The notes: generated by a model not told the origin, from the letters alone. A DNA stretch of 35,405 nt from Virgibacillus profundi (GCF_002287375.1 NZ_NPOA01000020.1:1-35405), one strand, 5' to 3'. Shown: positions 25,621-35,405, numbered from the stretch's first letter. Made by a program: numbers and translations.

Positions 25621-26502
25621 TTATTTTTTCTTATTGGATTTTTTTCCTTGTTTCTTCTTTTTATTTTTATTCTTTTTAGATGCTTCAATATGGTCGTATT
25701 TAACTGTATTCCCTTTTGTACGACGATAAATAATGAGAATAATTGAACCAACAATAAGCAGGATGGAAATCAATTGTGCTGCACGGAGATCTCCAACCAC
25801 ATATAAACTATCTGTACGCATTCCTTCAATAAAGAAGCGTCCAATTGAATATGTAATTGCATAACTCAGGAAGATTTCTCCACGTAATGGATTATATTTT
25901 CTTAATACAATCAGCAATATAAACACGAGAATATTCCAAACGGATTCATACAAAAATGTCGGATGGTACATTACGCCATCAATCGTCATCTGGTTCATAA
26001 TAAAATCAGGCAAATACTGATGAAAACTATTGTAGGCTGATTCTGAAATCGCCCCACCATGTGCTTCCTGATTTATAAAATTGCCCCAGCGCCCAATGGC
26101 CTGCCCCAAAATAAGACTTGGGGCAACGATATCTGCCAGTAACCAGAAGGAAATGTTTTGCACCCGTGCATAAACAATGGCTGTCAGTACACCACCGATC
26201 ACCGCACCGTGAATCGCAATGCCTCCCTCCCAGATTGCAAATATATCTGTCCAGGGGCCATCTGCATAGCGTTCCCATTCAAAAACAACATAATAAATCC
26301 TTGCACATATAATGGCAATAGGAATAGCGAATACAATAAAATCAATCATTAAATCTTTTTTCAAACCAAGACGTTCTGTTTCTCTTGTTGCCAAATATAA
26401 TCCTAAAAAGGCGCCTATAGCAATAATAACACCATACCAGTAAATAGTTAATGGACCAAGTTCAATAAATACCCGATCGATTGGAGGTGCACTATAAATC
26501 AT
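25621..26502 (-). CDS. lgt: Prolipoprotein diacylglyceryl transferase
   Basis: 293 residues from the ATG at 26502 (GGAG 8 bases upstream; an in-frame GTG three codons earlier touches that site and is unlikely). Seven membrane segments and the Lgt signature [14 protein letters not shown] near 137-150, with the essential Arg and Glu. The enzyme adds diacylglycerol to lipobox cysteines, for example of the lipoproteins at 1870-1998 and 8072-9937. The C-terminus is unusual: after the last helix it ends in a roughly 20-residue tail made almost only of Lys, Asn and Gly ([18 protein letters not shown]), making the protein longer than its Bacillus subtilis counterpart. Confidence 0.97.
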   Translation of the reverse strand: MIYSAPPIDRVFIELGPLTIYWYGVIIAIGAFLGLYLATRETERLGLKKDLMIDFIVFAIPIAIICARIYYVVFEWERYADGPWTDIFAIWEGGIAIHGAVIGGVLTAIVYARVQNISFWLLADIVAPSLILGQAIGRWGNFINQEAHGGAISESAYNSFHQYLPDFIMNQMTIDGVMYHPTFLYESVWNILVFILLIVLRKYNPLRGEIFLSYAITYSIGRFFIEGMRTDSLYVVGDLRAAQLISILLIVGSIILIIYRRTKGNTVKYDHIEASKKNKNKKKKQGKKSNKKK

Positions 26503-26513
26503 AAGATTCACTC

Positions 26514-27449
26514 CTATTCCATATCATCTTTTTCCTGATCTATCATTGTAGTTAACCTATCTGAAAACTCTTCTGCGGCATTTACACCCATTCGTTTTAA
26601 TCGGAAGTTCATTGCAGCAACCTCGATAATGACAGCAAGGTTTCTTCCGGGACGTACCGGAATGATTGATTTCGGCACATGTACATCCATTATTTTCATC
26701 GTATCTTCATCAAGACCCAGACGATCATATTGCTTCTTGTTATCCCATAATTCCAGATTCATAATCATGGAAATCTTTTTATAGCTACGAACTGATCCGG
26801 CACCAAAGAGTGTCATCACATTAATTATACCGAGTCCGCGAATCTCCAGTAAATGTTCGATAAGTGGTGGTGAATTTCCAATTAATGTATCATAATCCTC
26901 CTGGCGAATTTCCACACTATCATCAGCAACAAGCCGATGGCCACGCTTTACCAATTCCAATGCTGTCTCACTTTTACCAACACCACTTTGCCCTGTGATA
27001 AGAACACCAACGCCATAAATATCGACTAATACACCATGGATAGCCGTAAATGGTGCATACTTTGCTTCAAGGAAATTCGTTAATCTGCTGATTACCCGGG
27101 TTGTTTTCCTAGGTGAGCGGAGAATAGGCACCCCTGATTGATTCGCAGCTTCAATCATGACTTCCGGTATATCCATTCCTCTTGACACAACGATCCCCGG
27201 GGTAATATCTGTACATAATTGCTCAACACGAATCCTTTGTTGTTCCTCAGTAAGATCCAAAAAATAAGCCATCTCAGTTTTGCCGATTAATTGCAGACGT
27301 TCTTTCGGATAATATTTAAAGTAACCAGTCATTTCAATACCAGGACGGGAAATGTCACTCGTAATAATTTCTCTATGTATTCCATCTTTGCCTGCAACCA
27401 GTGTTAGATTAAAATTGTCCAATAAATCCTTTGTTCGAACCAATGCCAT
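26514..27449 (-). CDS. hprK: HPr kinase/phosphorylase
   Basis: 311 residues from the ATG at 27449 (GGGAGG 7 bases upstream). N-terminal domain 1-130, then His138 in FTAIHGV, the P-loop GQSGVGKS (153-160), LVADDSVEI near 173, and the signature [11 protein letters not shown] near 200. The hexamer phosphorylates Ser46 of HPr and Crh when fructose bisphosphate is high and removes the phosphate by phosphorolysis otherwise. It heads the operon hprK-lgt-yvoD-ppaX-yvoF-glpP; lgt follows 11 bp after its stop. Confidence 0.98.
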   Translation of the reverse strand: MALVRTKDLLDNFNLTLVAGKDGIHREIITSDISRPGIEMTGYFKYYPKERLQLIGKTEMAYFLDLTEEQQRIRVEQLCTDITPGIVVSRGMDIPEVMIEAANQSGVPILRSPRKTTRVISRLTNFLEAKYAPFTAIHGVLVDIYGVGVLITGQSGVGKSETALELVKRGHRLVADDSVEIRQEDYDTLIGNSPPLIEHLLEIRGLGIINVMTLFGAGSVRSYKKISMIMNLELWDNKKQYDRLGLDEDTMKIMDVHVPKSIIPVRPGRNLAVIIEVAAMNFRLKRMGVNAAEEFSDRLTTMIDQEKDDME

Positions 27450-27534
27450 CATGTAACCTCCCATACCATAATAACTGCTTTTTATTGTAGCATATTTCTA
27501 AAGGTAATACGCACTGTCAAGATTTTTCTGATAA

Positions 27535-27730
27535 ATGATTATTAGAAAACTTGGCACTCGTCAGCCTTTGGGCGATGCCTTAGTTCAACGAAAAAGTCTT
27601 TTTTCGTCTGCGATGTATTGCTCGCGTAGCTTTCCTTTGTGCACTTATGCAAATCTTTACGGTGGGGCGAGTAATCGGAGCCCCAGAAAGGAATATGGAT
27701 ATATTTCCTTTATTGCCTAAAAAAGTTATA
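27535..27730. repeat. Repeat-derived intergenic segment between hprK and yvlD
   Basis: The 315-bp gap 27450-27764 contains no gene I can support. It carries a short hairpin (ACGAAAAA/TTTTTCGT near 27589-27608) and, at 27651-27684, one copy of the 34-bp repeat found twice near the right end of the window (35198-35265), in the opposite orientation. The block around it is GC-richer than ordinary intergenic sequence here. Confidence 0.5.
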
Positions 27731-27750
27731 CTATCAGTGCAAAAGAAAAA

Positions 27751-27769
27751 CGCAGGCATTACACCTACG
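27751..27769 (-). terminator. Terminator of yvlC-yvlD
   Basis: On the minus strand CGTAGG/CCTGCG (one G-T pair) with a 7-nt loop, then TTTTTCTTTT. The yvlD stop codon lies in the stem. Confidence 0.75.
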
Positions 27770-28124
27770 AATTCATTGAGTCTTTGACCAAGCTGTTTAA
27801 AATTAAATTTATTATCGAAATAATAACTGCAGCAATGACTGCTGTGCCAAATCCTTCAATCACGAAGGATGCGCCCATTAAAAGCTGTGCTACCATTAAT
27901 GTAATTGCATTGATCACAAATAGGAACAAGCCAAGACTTATTACAGTGATGGGCAATGTAAAAATAATTAAAATCGGTTTAAGTATGACATTTAAAATCG
28001 ATAAAATAAAGCTTGCCAAAAGTGCTGTTCCGAAACCTTCGAGATGGAATGAATCAAATAATTGTGCTACTGCAATCAGTGCAACTGCGTTTAGAAAGAT
28101 GGAGACAAACCAGCGTAGCAGCAT
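27765..28124 (-). CDS. yvlD: Phage-holin-like membrane protein, YvlD family
   Basis: 119 residues with four membrane helices (about 5-24, 30-47, 55-75, 90-112) and the family pattern RWFVSIFLNAVALIAVAQLF, ILNVILKPILIIFTLPITVI and SLGLFLFVINAITLMVAQLL. The function of the family is unknown; in Bacillus yvlD is co-transcribed with the PspC-like yvlC in an envelope-stress context. The start overlaps the yvlC stop (TAATG). Confidence 0.9.
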   Translation of the reverse strand: MLLRWFVSIFLNAVALIAVAQLFDSFHLEGFGTALLASFILSILNVILKPILIIFTLPITVISLGLFLFVINAITLMVAQLLMGASFVIEGFGTAVIAAVIISIINLILNSLVKDSMNS

Positions 28125-28318
28125 TAACGTATCTCTCTTTCACTTGGAACAATGAAAATGGCAATCAGATAGACAAATGCAAACGTAAATGCACTCATAA
28201 ATAACGAAACCAGAAAAGCTAAACGAAGAATTGTTACATCCACATTAAAGTATTCAGCCAGTCCACCAAGTATTCCTGCGAACATCCTTTGGGAATTTGA
28301 TCTGTATAATTTTTTCAT
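28124..28318 (-). CDS. yvlC: PspC-domain protein, YvlC-like
   Basis: 64 residues, a bare PspC domain: KKLYRSNSQRMFAGILGGLA, then EYFNVDVTILRLAFLVSLF and a second hydrophobic stretch TFAFVYLIAIFIVPSE. PspC proteins take part in membrane-stress responses. GGGGAGG lies about 10 bases before the ATG. It forms a two-gene unit with yvlD, terminated at 27751-27769. 133 bp with no evident feature separate it from bshB2. Confidence 0.92.
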   Translation of the reverse strand: MKKLYRSNSQRMFAGILGGLAEYFNVDVTILRLAFLVSLFMSAFTFAFVYLIAIFIVPSEREIR

Positions 28319-28451
28319 AGGATTGTATCCTCCCCATTTAATTTTTTTAAAAAAACTTTTTGGTAAGCACGCTATTTATATATACGCTCTATGAAAGTAA
28401 AATGATTCATATTTATTATAAATATCCTCTTACATGTCTATAGCAAGTGCA

Positions 28452-29114
28452 TTAGTCGTTAAATTGCCAGATATAGAATTGTTCTGTTGTGAATCTCTTT
28501 TTTGCCAGTTCATTAATATCGTCGTCATCTTTTTTAAATTGTCCCAGAATTCCGGAAGCCTGCGATGCATGGGACATAATTGCTTCCATTTTTGTCTCAA
28601 AGTATTCGGATATATCATTTGTTACATCCGGTTCCCCGAGTATCTCATGATAATTATTTGTAATTGCCTGTGCCCAAACTACTGGTCGATCCTCTGCATC
28701 CATCAGCCTTACCGCTTCAATTGCAGCCGCTCCTAGTGCATTATGATCCGGATGTACCGCATGTTCAGGGTAATGTGTAATTACAAGACTTGGTTTAATT
28801 TCTTCTAAAATACCTTTTAAATGTGCAGCGACTTCTCCTCTGTCCTCATATTCAATTGTTTTATCCCGGTATCCAAGTAATTGCAGGTCAACATCCAGAA
28901 TATTACATGCTTGAATTAACTCTTCTTTCCTAATTTCCGGCAAGGTCTCCCGATTTGCAAAGGTGGGTGAACCCATATTCCTGCCCATTTCACCCAATGT
29001 TCCACATAAATAGGTGACTGGAACTCCCTCTTTACGATATTTAGTCATTGTACCAGCAGCACCAAAGGATTCATCATCCGGATGTGGGTAAATAACAACA
29101 ACATGCTTTTCCAT
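28452..29114 (-). CDS. bshB2: Bacillithiol biosynthesis deacetylase BshB2 (YojG-like)
   Basis: 220 residues from the ATG at 29114 (AGGTG 6 bases upstream). LmbE/PIG-L family: the zinc-binding motif PHPDDESFGA (10-19) and the second ligand HAVHPDHNALG near 119-129 are intact, and GEMGRNMGSP near 42-51 is typical of the BshB group. It removes the acetyl group from N-acetylglucosaminyl malate during bacillithiol synthesis. yojF, its usual partner, is upstream but separated by a 423-bp repeat-filled gap; the pair is adjacent in Bacillus. Confidence 0.92.
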   Translation of the reverse strand: MEKHVVVIYPHPDDESFGAAGTMTKYRKEGVPVTYLCGTLGEMGRNMGSPTFANRETLPEIRKEELIQACNILDVDLQLLGYRDKTIEYEDRGEVAAHLKGILEEIKPSLVITHYPEHAVHPDHNALGAAAIEAVRLMDAEDRPVVWAQAITNNYHEILGEPDVTNDISEYFETKMEAIMSHASQASGILGQFKKDDDDINELAKKRFTTEQFYIWQFND

Positions 29115-29210
29115 TGATAACACCTGTCTCTCATCTTAAATTTGGTATTTTTTTATAAGGATAGGACTGCTCACTTGTCCCATCGAAAAATTATTGTTTT
29201 TGGTGCTTTA

Positions 29211-29490
29211 GATATAAAGTACGACGTAAGATAGAAATTCAGAAATGCACTGTGTGGACTTTAGAGCTTGAAGAAAACTGGTGCAAACGGTCGAATAAAA
29301 CATCCTTCTATGCCCGTACGGCTGGAAATCTAGAGCAAGTGGGCACATAACATCTCTTTATGTGCCTATACTGTTGGAAAACCTAGGCAATCGGACACAT
29401 AACTCCTCTTTTTGTACCCGTACTGTTGGAAAACCAGGGTAATTGGGCATATAACTCCTCTTTTTGTGTCCGAACGTCGTACTTTACATC
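29211..29490. repeat. Intergenic element with inverted ends and internal 52-bp tandem repeat
   Basis: The ends GATATAAAGTACGACGT (29211-29227) and the reverse complement of 29474-29490 differ at one of 17 positions. Inside are three consecutive 52-bp units (29311-29362, 29363-29414, 29415-29466), a diverged unit before them and the start of another after. GGCACATAA and TTATGTGCC across the first unit junction form a perfect 9-bp stem. No coding frame. It lies between yojF and bshB2. Confidence 0.75.
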
Positions 29491-29537
29491 AACTGCGAAT
29501 ATTAAAAAGCAGAAAACTTACGAATAGAGTCGTAAAT

Positions 29538-29891
29538 TTAATAATTAAAAGGGGTTTCACTTAGTTGAAGGGAAACCATCAGACGGCCTTCTCTATCATG
29601 ACCAGCAAGTAACAATTTTGTTTCTTCATGCATCACCCAATCGGTTAAACCTTCCGCATAGATCCAACCCATTTCCAACTTCAATCCAACACGGTATTTT
29701 TTTCCATCACCAACAATTTTCGCTTGGTTAAATGATACTTTGGCATTTCGGATATATGCACCAACATTATATGCTTTCTCATTAATATGACTCGCATACG
29801 CACCATTCGTTGTTTCCAAATGGACGTAAATTTCTTTATTAGTAAAACGACCCAAAATTTTCTGTACGTTTTCAATTTCAATCGGCTTCAT
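29538..29891 (-). CDS. yojF: YojF family protein (DUF1806)
   Basis: 117 residues from the ATG at 29891; GGGAGG lies 8 bases upstream, whereas the five-codon longer frame would place that site inside the gene. Beta-rich cytosolic protein, MKPIEIENVQKILGRFTNKE at the start and VGLKLEMGWIYAEGLTDWVM in the second half, matching Bacillus YojF in length. It is habitually next to bshB2/yojG, which suggests a role with bacillithiol; this is guilt by association. Confidence 0.88.
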   Translation of the reverse strand: MKPIEIENVQKILGRFTNKEIYVHLETTNGAYASHINEKAYNVGAYIRNAKVSFNQAKIVGDGKKYRVGLKLEMGWIYAEGLTDWVMHEETKLLLAGHDREGRLMVSLQLSETPFNY

Positions 29892-30104
29892 TAGCTTTCC
29901 TCCCAATTACACTTCTCTTCTTAAGCTTATATAAAGGCATGGATTGCGTCAAAAGTTTAGACTTTGAATATCAAAAAAATCAATCGGTTATTTTAAAATC
30001 AATGGGTGTTGTAGCTTGTTTTGGGTGAAGAATCTGTTATGTGAGGTCTTTCTAAGCCAATACTGGCTGGTAACAGTGGAGAAAGAACTGTCCAATAGAA
30101 ATCT

Positions 30105-30134
30105 AAAAAAGGCAACAAGCCATAGCCTGCTGCC
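30105..30134 (-). terminator. Terminator of uvrB-uvrA
   Basis: On the minus strand a ten-pair stem GGCAGCAGGC/GCTTGTTGCC (two G-T pairs) with a TATG loop, followed by six T residues, 8 bp after the uvrA stop. Confidence 0.85.
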
Positions 30135-30141
30135 CCCCCAA

Positions 30142-33024
30142 TTAATTTCCTCCGGATCCAACTTTCTCTTTTTCAGCTATTGAATCTTCCGTTCGTTTTC
30201 GATCACGCTCTAATATAGGTTTCAAATAATGGCCGGTGTAGGATACTTGTTCTTCCGCAATCTTTTCAGGTGTCCCTGTTGCGATAATTTGTCCGCCTCT
30301 GTCTCCACCTTCTGGACCAAGATCGATAATATGATCAGCTGTTTTAATTACATCCAAATTATGTTCGATAATTAATACAGTATCTCCATTATCAACCAGG
30401 CGTTGTAAAACTTTTAATAATCGTCTAATATCATCCGTATGCAATCCTGTAGTTGGTTCATCTAAAATATAAAATGATTTACCATTGGAACGTTTATGCA
30501 ATTCACTGGCAAGTTTCACACGCTGTGCTTCCCCGCCTGATAAAGTTGTTGCAGGCTGGCCAAGCTTAACATAACCAAGTCCTACATCAAATATCGTTTG
30601 CAGTTTTCGCTTGATTTTAGGAATAGGTGCCAGAAACTCCAACGCTTCTTCAATTCGCATATCCAGAATATCTGCAATGCTTTTTCCTTTATATTTCACT
30701 TCCAATGTTTCACGATTATACCTCTTCCCATGACAAATCTCACATGGGACATATACATCCGGCAGGAAATGCATTTCTATTTTTATAATCCCGTCTCCAC
30801 GACAAGCTTCACAACGTCCGCCTTTCACATTAAAGCTGAAACGGCCTTTTTTATAGCCACGCACTTTTGCTTCATTTGTCTGGGCAAAAACATCGCGGAT
30901 ATCATCGAACACCCCGGTATATGTTGCCGGGTTTGACCGTGGTGTCCGGCCGATTGGCGATTGATCAATATCAATTACTTTATCTATATAGTCTAAACCT
31001 TTTACTTTCTTATGCTTACCTGGCTTGTATTTCCCACGATACAGTCCTTTTGCTAATGATTTATATAAAGTCTCATTGACTAACGTACTTTTTCCTGAGC
31101 CTGATACGCCTGTCACTACAGTCATCAAACCAATCGGAAACTTTGCAGTAACGTTTTTCAAGTTGTTTTCCACTGCTCCAACAACTTCAATCTTGCGTTT
31201 ATCTGCTTTTCGGCGCTTCATTGGCAATGGAATATATTCGTTGCCTGATAAATATTTTCCTGTTAATGAATGCTTATCTTTCATAACCTTTTCAGGGGTA
31301 CCACTTGCAACTATTTCGCCACCATGCTCCCCTGCTCCCGGGCCAATATCAATCAACCAATCTGCTGCCAGCATGGTATCTTCGTCATGTTCTACAACAA
31401 TTAATGTATTGTCCAGGTCACGCATTCGTTTCAATGTATCTATAAGTCGGTTGTTGTCCCGTTGATGCAATCCGATGGACGGTTCATCAAGTACATAGAG
31501 TACACCTGTTAATGCAGAGCCAATCTGTGTTGCCAGACGGATCCGCTGCGCTTCCCCACCGGAAAGCGTTCCTGCAGCACGTGATAAAGTTAAATAATCA
31601 AGCCCGACATTATTTAAAAAATCAAGGCGATTGGAAATTTCCTTTAAAATCATTTGCGCAATTTTTGCTTCTTTTTCAGTTAAATCCAGGTTACTAAAAT
31701 GATCCATAGCCTCGACAATTGAAAAGTCTGTAACATGACTAATATGCAGGCCATTTATCAATACAGCCAATGCTTCCTCTTTCAGGCGGTAACCTTTACA
31801 TTTTGGACAATTTTTGATTGCCATGTACTTTCCCAGAGATTCGCGAATAAAATCGGACGAAGTTTCCCTGTGACGTCTCGCAACATTATTCATTACACCT
31901 TCAAACTTTATCTGACTGTCACGGACATTGCCAAAATCATTCACAAAGTAGAAGTGAATTTTTTCCTTTCCACTTCCATATAAAATTTTATCCATTTTGT
32001 CTTCAGGTATTTTCTTAACAGGGATATCCATATCAATACCATAATGATCACATACACTTTTTAATAACTGTGGATAATATTGTGAGCTGATTGGCTCCCA
32101 TGCTGCAATTGCATGCTCATTCAGTGTTCTATCCCAATCAGGTATAACGAGATCAATATCTACTTCCAGATTTGTTCCTAAACCATCACAGCTTGTACAT
32201 GCTCCAAAAGGACTGTTGAATGAAAATAGACGCGGCTCCAGTTCACCAATGGAAAAGCCACAAATTGGACATGCATGCTTTTCACTAAACGTAAGCTCTT
32301 CCTCTCCAATAATATCGACTATTATTTTTCCTTCACCAAGGCCTAATGCGGTTTCGATCGAATCACTTAAGCGACTGGCAACTCCTTCTTTCACAACAAC
32401 CCGATCGACAACTACCTCGATCGAATGCTTTTTGTTTTTCTCAAGCTGAATATCATCCGTAACTTCACGCATTTCTTTATCCACACGAATCCGGACATAC
32501 CCTTCCTGCTTCAGTTTTTCAAAAACCTTTATATGTTCCCCTTTTCTGCCTGATATAACAGGTGCCATGATTTGCATTTTTGTACGTTCAGGGTATTCCA
32601 AAATCCTGTCGACCATCTGTTGAACCGTCTGTGAGCTAATTTCAACTCCATGTTTTGGACAGGTTGGACGACCGACACGTGCATATAGCAACCTTAAATA
32701 ATCATAGATTTCAGTAACTGTTCCCACGGTTGATCTAGGGTTCTTACTTGTCGTTTTTTGATCAATTGAGATTGCTGGTGACAGACCCTCAATTGCGTCT
32801 ACATCCGGCTTATCCATCTGACCTAAAAATTGTCTGGCATATGCGGAAAGGGATTCAACATAACGGCGTTGACCTTCTGCATAAATCGTATCGAATGCGA
32901 GTGATGATTTTCCGGAACCGGATAAGCCGGTCATAACAACCAGCTTATTTTTTGGAATTGTCACATCGACATCTTTTAAATTATGTGCTCTTGCTCCTTG
33001 AATTTGAATTGACTTACTAGGCAT
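30142..33024 (-). CDS. uvrA: Excinuclease ABC subunit A
   Basis: 960 residues. Two ABC ATPase modules: Walker [15 protein letters not shown] near 33-46 and [14 protein letters not shown] near 640-655; signature [12 protein letters not shown] near 488 and [12 protein letters not shown] near 827; Walker [13 protein letters not shown] and [12 protein letters not shown]. Zinc modules are visible as CPICGF...CTSCDG near 255-285 and CEACRG...CEICHGKRY near 738-765. UvrA dimers scan DNA and load UvrB at bulky lesions. AAGGTGA precedes the ATG; it follows uvrB by 7 bp. Confidence 0.99.
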   Translation of the reverse strand: MPSKSIQIQGARAHNLKDVDVTIPKNKLVVMTGLSGSGKSSLAFDTIYAEGQRRYVESLSAYARQFLGQMDKPDVDAIEGLSPAISIDQKTTSKNPRSTVGTVTEIYDYLRLLYARVGRPTCPKHGVEISSQTVQQMVDRILEYPERTKMQIMAPVISGRKGEHIKVFEKLKQEGYVRIRVDKEMREVTDDIQLEKNKKHSIEVVVDRVVVKEGVASRLSDSIETALGLGEGKIIVDIIGEEELTFSEKHACPICGFSIGELEPRLFSFNSPFGACTSCDGLGTNLEVDIDLVIPDWDRTLNEHAIAAWEPISSQYYPQLLKSVCDHYGIDMDIPVKKIPEDKMDKILYGSGKEKIHFYFVNDFGNVRDSQIKFEGVMNNVARRHRETSSDFIRESLGKYMAIKNCPKCKGYRLKEEALAVLINGLHISHVTDFSIVEAMDHFSNLDLTEKEAKIAQMILKEISNRLDFLNNVGLDYLTLSRAAGTLSGGEAQRIRLATQIGSALTGVLYVLDEPSIGLHQRDNNRLIDTLKRMRDLDNTLIVVEHDEDTMLAADWLIDIGPGAGEHGGEIVASGTPEKVMKDKHSLTGKYLSGNEYIPLPMKRRKADKRKIEVVGAVENNLKNVTAKFPIGLMTVVTGVSGSGKSTLVNETLYKSLAKGLYRGKYKPGKHKKVKGLDYIDKVIDIDQSPIGRTPRSNPATYTGVFDDIRDVFAQTNEAKVRGYKKGRFSFNVKGGRCEACRGDGIIKIEMHFLPDVYVPCEICHGKRYNRETLEVKYKGKSIADILDMRIEEALEFLAPIPKIKRKLQTIFDVGLGYVKLGQPATTLSGGEAQRVKLASELHKRSNGKSFYILDEPTTGLHTDDIRRLLKVLQRLVDNGDTVLIIEHNLDVIKTADHIIDLGPEGGDRGGQIIATGTPEKIAEEQVSYTGHYLKPILERDRKRTEDSIAEKEKVGSGGN

Positions 33025-33031
33025 ATATGAT

Positions 33032-35014
33032 TCACCTTCCCGCTTTTAGTTCAAGTATAATATCCCGAAGCTCAGCTGCTTTTTCGAAATTAAGTGCTTT
33101 AGCTGCCTGCTTCATTTCATTTTCCATTTGTTCTATTACTTTATCTTTCTCTTTTCCTTTTAAATTGGCCAGGCTCTTCGTTTTTTCTTCATACTCTTCC
33201 TGATCCTCTGCCGCAACAGTTGCCTGAATCACGTTGCGAACATCTTTCTTAATGGTTGTCGGTGTTATATTATGCTTCTCATTATATGCCATTTGTATTT
33301 CACGGCGTCGATTTGTTTCATCAATCGCTACTTGCATCGAGTTTGTAATTCGATCTGCATACATAATAACCTGCCCATTCTCATTACGGGCAGCTCTACC
33401 CATCGTTTGAATTAATGAACGCTCCGAACGCAGGAAACCCTCTTTATCAGCATCTAATATGGTAACCAATGAAACTTCCGGAATATCAAGTCCTTCCCTT
33501 AAAAGGTTTATTCCAATCAGTACATCATATTTTCCAACTCGTAAATCACGAATCACTTCAATCCGTTCCAATGTTTTAATTTCTGAGTGCAAATAAGCAA
33601 CTTTCATTCCAAGCTCTTTCAAATAATCGGTTAGATCCTCTGACATTTTCTTTGTTAATGTCGTTACAAGCACACGTTCATTTTTTTCGGTTCGCTTATT
33701 TATTTCGCCAATTAAATCATCAATTTGACCATCTATTGGCCGCACATCAATTTCAGGATCGAGCAAACCTGTTGGTCTGATAATTTGTTCTGTCATTTGA
33801 GGAGAATGCTCCAGCTCATACGGACCAGGGGTGGCAGATACATATACGAGCTGTTTCGTTTTTTCCTCAAATTCCTCAAATCGCAATGGGCGATTATCCA
33901 TAGCTGATGGAAGTCGGAACCCATGATCTACCAATACTTGTTTCCTTGCCTGGTCACCATTAAACATTCCCCTGATTTGCGGAAGTGTAGCATGTGACTC
34001 ATCCACGATAATTAAAAAGTCCTCAGGCAAGTAATCAAATAATGTATATGGCGTTGCTCCTGCATCCCTTAATGTTAAATGTCTGGAATAGTTTTCAATT
34101 CCTGAACAAAAGCCCATTTCTTCCATCATTTCAATATCATAGTTTGTTCGTTGCTCTAATCGTTGCGCTTCCAATAATTTATTATCAGCTCGTAAATCCT
34201 TCAAACGTTCCTCCAGCTCTTTCTCAATGTTAACAATTGCTTTCTTTAACTTTTCTTCACGGGTAACATAGTGGGATGCCGGGAAAATAGTTACATGCTC
34301 ACGGTCCCCAATAATTTCTCCTGTTAATGCATCCACTTCACGAATCCTGTCAATCTCATCCCCAAAAAACTCAAAACGGATACACCGCTCTTCTCTGGAT
34401 GCAGGAATAACCTCTACAGAGTCACCCCTCACACGAAAAGTACCACGCTGAAATTCAATATCATTTCGTGCATATTGGATCGTAACAAGGTCACGCAATA
34501 ACTGATCACGATCTTTTTCCATTCCCATACGAAGTGAAAGCATCTGACTTCCATATTCCTCCGGCGAACCCAGTCCATAAATACAGGAAACACTTGCAAC
34601 GACTAAGACATCACTGCGTTCAAATAATGACGATGTTGCTGAATGTCGTAATTTATCAATTTCATCATTGATGCTTGCATCTTTTTCAATAAATGTATCA
34701 GAGGATGGGACATATGCTTCCGGTTGATAATAATCATAAAAACTAACAAAATATTCCACTGCATTATTCGGAAAATATTCTTTAAACTCACTGTATAATT
34801 GTCCTGCTAAAGTTTTATTATGAGCGATCACCAATGTTGGCCGATTAATTTCTTTGACTACATTGGACATCGTAAATGTTTTCCCGGTTCCTGTTGCACC
34901 AAGCAATGTTTGATGTCTCTGGCCGGCCAGGATCTTTTCTATTATCTCATTAATTGCCTTTGGCTGGTCTCCGGCAGGTTCATAGCGTGAAACCAATTCA
35001 AATTTATTTTTCAA
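33032..35014 (-). CDS. uvrB: Excinuclease ABC subunit B
   Basis: 660 residues from a TTG at 35014, which has GGAGG 8 bases upstream and gives the usual N-terminus [20 protein letters not shown]; the longer open frame upstream runs through the promoter. Walker [15 protein letters not shown] near 40-53, the beta-hairpin region [20 protein letters not shown] near 93-112, DESH near 337, helicase motif [11 protein letters not shown] near 540, and a C-terminal UVR domain ([20 protein letters not shown]) that contacts UvrC. UvrB verifies damage after handover from UvrA. Confidence 0.98.
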   Translation of the reverse strand: MKNKFELVSRYEPAGDQPKAINEIIEKILAGQRHQTLLGATGTGKTFTMSNVVKEINRPTLVIAHNKTLAGQLYSEFKEYFPNNAVEYFVSFYDYYQPEAYVPSSDTFIEKDASINDEIDKLRHSATSSLFERSDVLVVASVSCIYGLGSPEEYGSQMLSLRMGMEKDRDQLLRDLVTIQYARNDIEFQRGTFRVRGDSVEVIPASREERCIRFEFFGDEIDRIREVDALTGEIIGDREHVTIFPASHYVTREEKLKKAIVNIEKELEERLKDLRADNKLLEAQRLEQRTNYDIEMMEEMGFCSGIENYSRHLTLRDAGATPYTLFDYLPEDFLIIVDESHATLPQIRGMFNGDQARKQVLVDHGFRLPSAMDNRPLRFEEFEEKTKQLVYVSATPGPYELEHSPQMTEQIIRPTGLLDPEIDVRPIDGQIDDLIGEINKRTEKNERVLVTTLTKKMSEDLTDYLKELGMKVAYLHSEIKTLERIEVIRDLRVGKYDVLIGINLLREGLDIPEVSLVTILDADKEGFLRSERSLIQTMGRAARNENGQVIMYADRITNSMQVAIDETNRRREIQMAYNEKHNITPTTIKKDVRNVIQATVAAEDQEEYEEKTKSLANLKGKEKDKVIEQMENEMKQAAKALNFEKAAELRDIILELKAGR

Positions 35015-35060
35015 AAGACAGCCCTCCGTTCTTCTCTCTTTCACTATTTTACCATATATA

Positions 35061-35096
35061 ATAATATATTTTAACATATACTCGAACAAATATTCG
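35061..35096 (-). promoter_or_regulatory. uvrB promoter with LexA-type SOS box
   Basis: CGAATATTTGTTCG (minus strand, 35083-35096) matches the Bacillus LexA box CGAAC-N4-GTTCG with one change. It overlaps the -35 TTGTTC (35084-35089), which is 17 bases from the -10 TATTAT (35061-35066). The start of transcription would be about 40 bases before the uvrB TTG. Confidence 0.75.
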
Positions 35097-35197
35097 ATAA
35101 TTATGCATTCCATATTAAAAGACTTCATCTGATTAGCATTGTTTCTATATATGAGCAAACTTATAATCAAAAAAATGAAATAGATTTTCTAAAGGTT

Positions 35198-35265
35198 GGG
35201 ACTGCACACTGCTCGTCCCCCGAAGTGATTTGGGACTGCGATTACTCGCCCCACCGAAGTGATTT
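35198..35265 (+). repeat. Two tandem copies of a 34-bp repeat
   Basis: Units 35198-35231 and 35232-35265 both start GGGACTGC and end CCGAAGTGATTT. A third, inverted copy lies at 27651-27684 (shared core GGTGGGGCGAGTAATCG on that strand). Short open frames crossing them on the minus strand look like chance translation. Confidence 0.7.
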
Positions 35266-35405
35266 GCTGTTTTGTCATAAAAGATATAGACTGCGAAGTA
35301 ACTTTTAATGATAATATGTGCTAAATCTACCGCTACGGAAACACATTTCGCTTTCCGCGGGCGGCTGGTGAGCCTCCTCGTGCTACTCGTCTTTAGGGGT
35401 CTCAC
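35266..35405 (+). repeat. GC-rich hairpin repeat, copy C (cut by the window edge)
   Basis: It opens with the 35-nt module also at 18973-19007 and continues into CGGAAACACATTTCGC and a 27-nt block (35360-35386) identical to copy B on the opposite strand (19272-19298). The 3' half of the hairpin is outside the window. No gene is seen between the uvrB promoter and the edge. Confidence 0.7.

Noticed and set aside
27535-27720. 61-codon plus-strand open frame between hprK and yvlD
   Set aside because: It lacks a ribosome binding site and overlaps the 34-bp repeat; the similar translation at the right edge reflects shared repeat DNA.
29311-29466. CRISPR-like array of 52-bp units
   Set aside because: The whole 52-bp unit is similar from copy to copy, so there is no division into constant repeat and unique spacer, and no cas genes are near. 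It is a plain tandem repeat.
33032-35170. Longer uvrB reading frame starting at 35170
   Set aside because: The extra 52 codons cross the LexA box, the promoter and the ribosome binding site; the TTG at 35014 gives the normal UvrB N-terminus.
35145-35405. 86-codon minus-strand open frame at the right edge
   Set aside because: It runs entirely through the 34-bp repeats and hairpin repeat copy C; the protein-like look comes from the repeat.

Overview
The window is chromosomal DNA of a low-GC, Gram-positive, spore-former-type bacterium of the Bacillaceae. The gene order recalls halotolerant relatives such as Virgibacillus or Oceanobacillus; that genus-level placement is inference. Supporting evidence is the recognisable Bacillus blocks rapZ-yvcK-whiA-crh, hprK-lgt-yvoD-ppaX-yvoF, yvlC-yvlD, yojF-bshB2 and uvrB-uvrA, strong GGAGG ribosome binding sites, TTG starts, and CtsR-, LexA- and Fnr-type operators.

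Bases 1-4950 are accessory and decaying. They hold the first ten codons of a TnpB-type transposase with its IS left end, a membrane gene stopped by a nonsense codon, small hypothetical genes (VOC, GrpB, a mini-lipoprotein, membrane proteins), a toxin-antitoxin pair whose toxin is broken, a headless gene fragment, and an unidentified RNA-like locus with mutually exclusive hairpins (about 4855-4951).

Bases 4990-12470 carry mostly single genes: an FAH-family enzyme, a membrane-tethered helix-turn-helix-like protein, menA behind an Fnr-like box, a DUF2207 lipoprotein, divergent aroD and aroK, tRNA-Arg(CCG), and clpP under a CtsR box.

Bases 12468-29890 are almost entirely minus-strand housekeeping and carbon-control genes. 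From high to low coordinates they are yojF, bshB2, yvlC-yvlD, hprK-lgt-yvoD-ppaX-yvoF-glpP, glpK, glpD, a TPR protein, trxB, yvcI-rapZ-yvcK-whiA and crh. HprK and Crh (catabolite repression) sit near GlpP, GlpK and GlpD, so signalling and one of its target pathways are neighbours. No glpF lies in the glycerol cluster.

Bases 30111-35096 hold the SOS-type uvrB-uvrA excision-repair operon with a LexA-like box.

The intergenic gaps hold several repeat families: a MITE-like element with inverted ends (17612-17776), an inverted pair of GC-rich hairpin repeats (18973-19423) with a third copy at the right edge, a 280-bp element with an internal 52-bp tandem repeat (29211-29490), and a 34-bp repeat present three times. 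The best candidates for something undescribed are the orphan switch-like RNA at 4855-4951 and these modular repeats.
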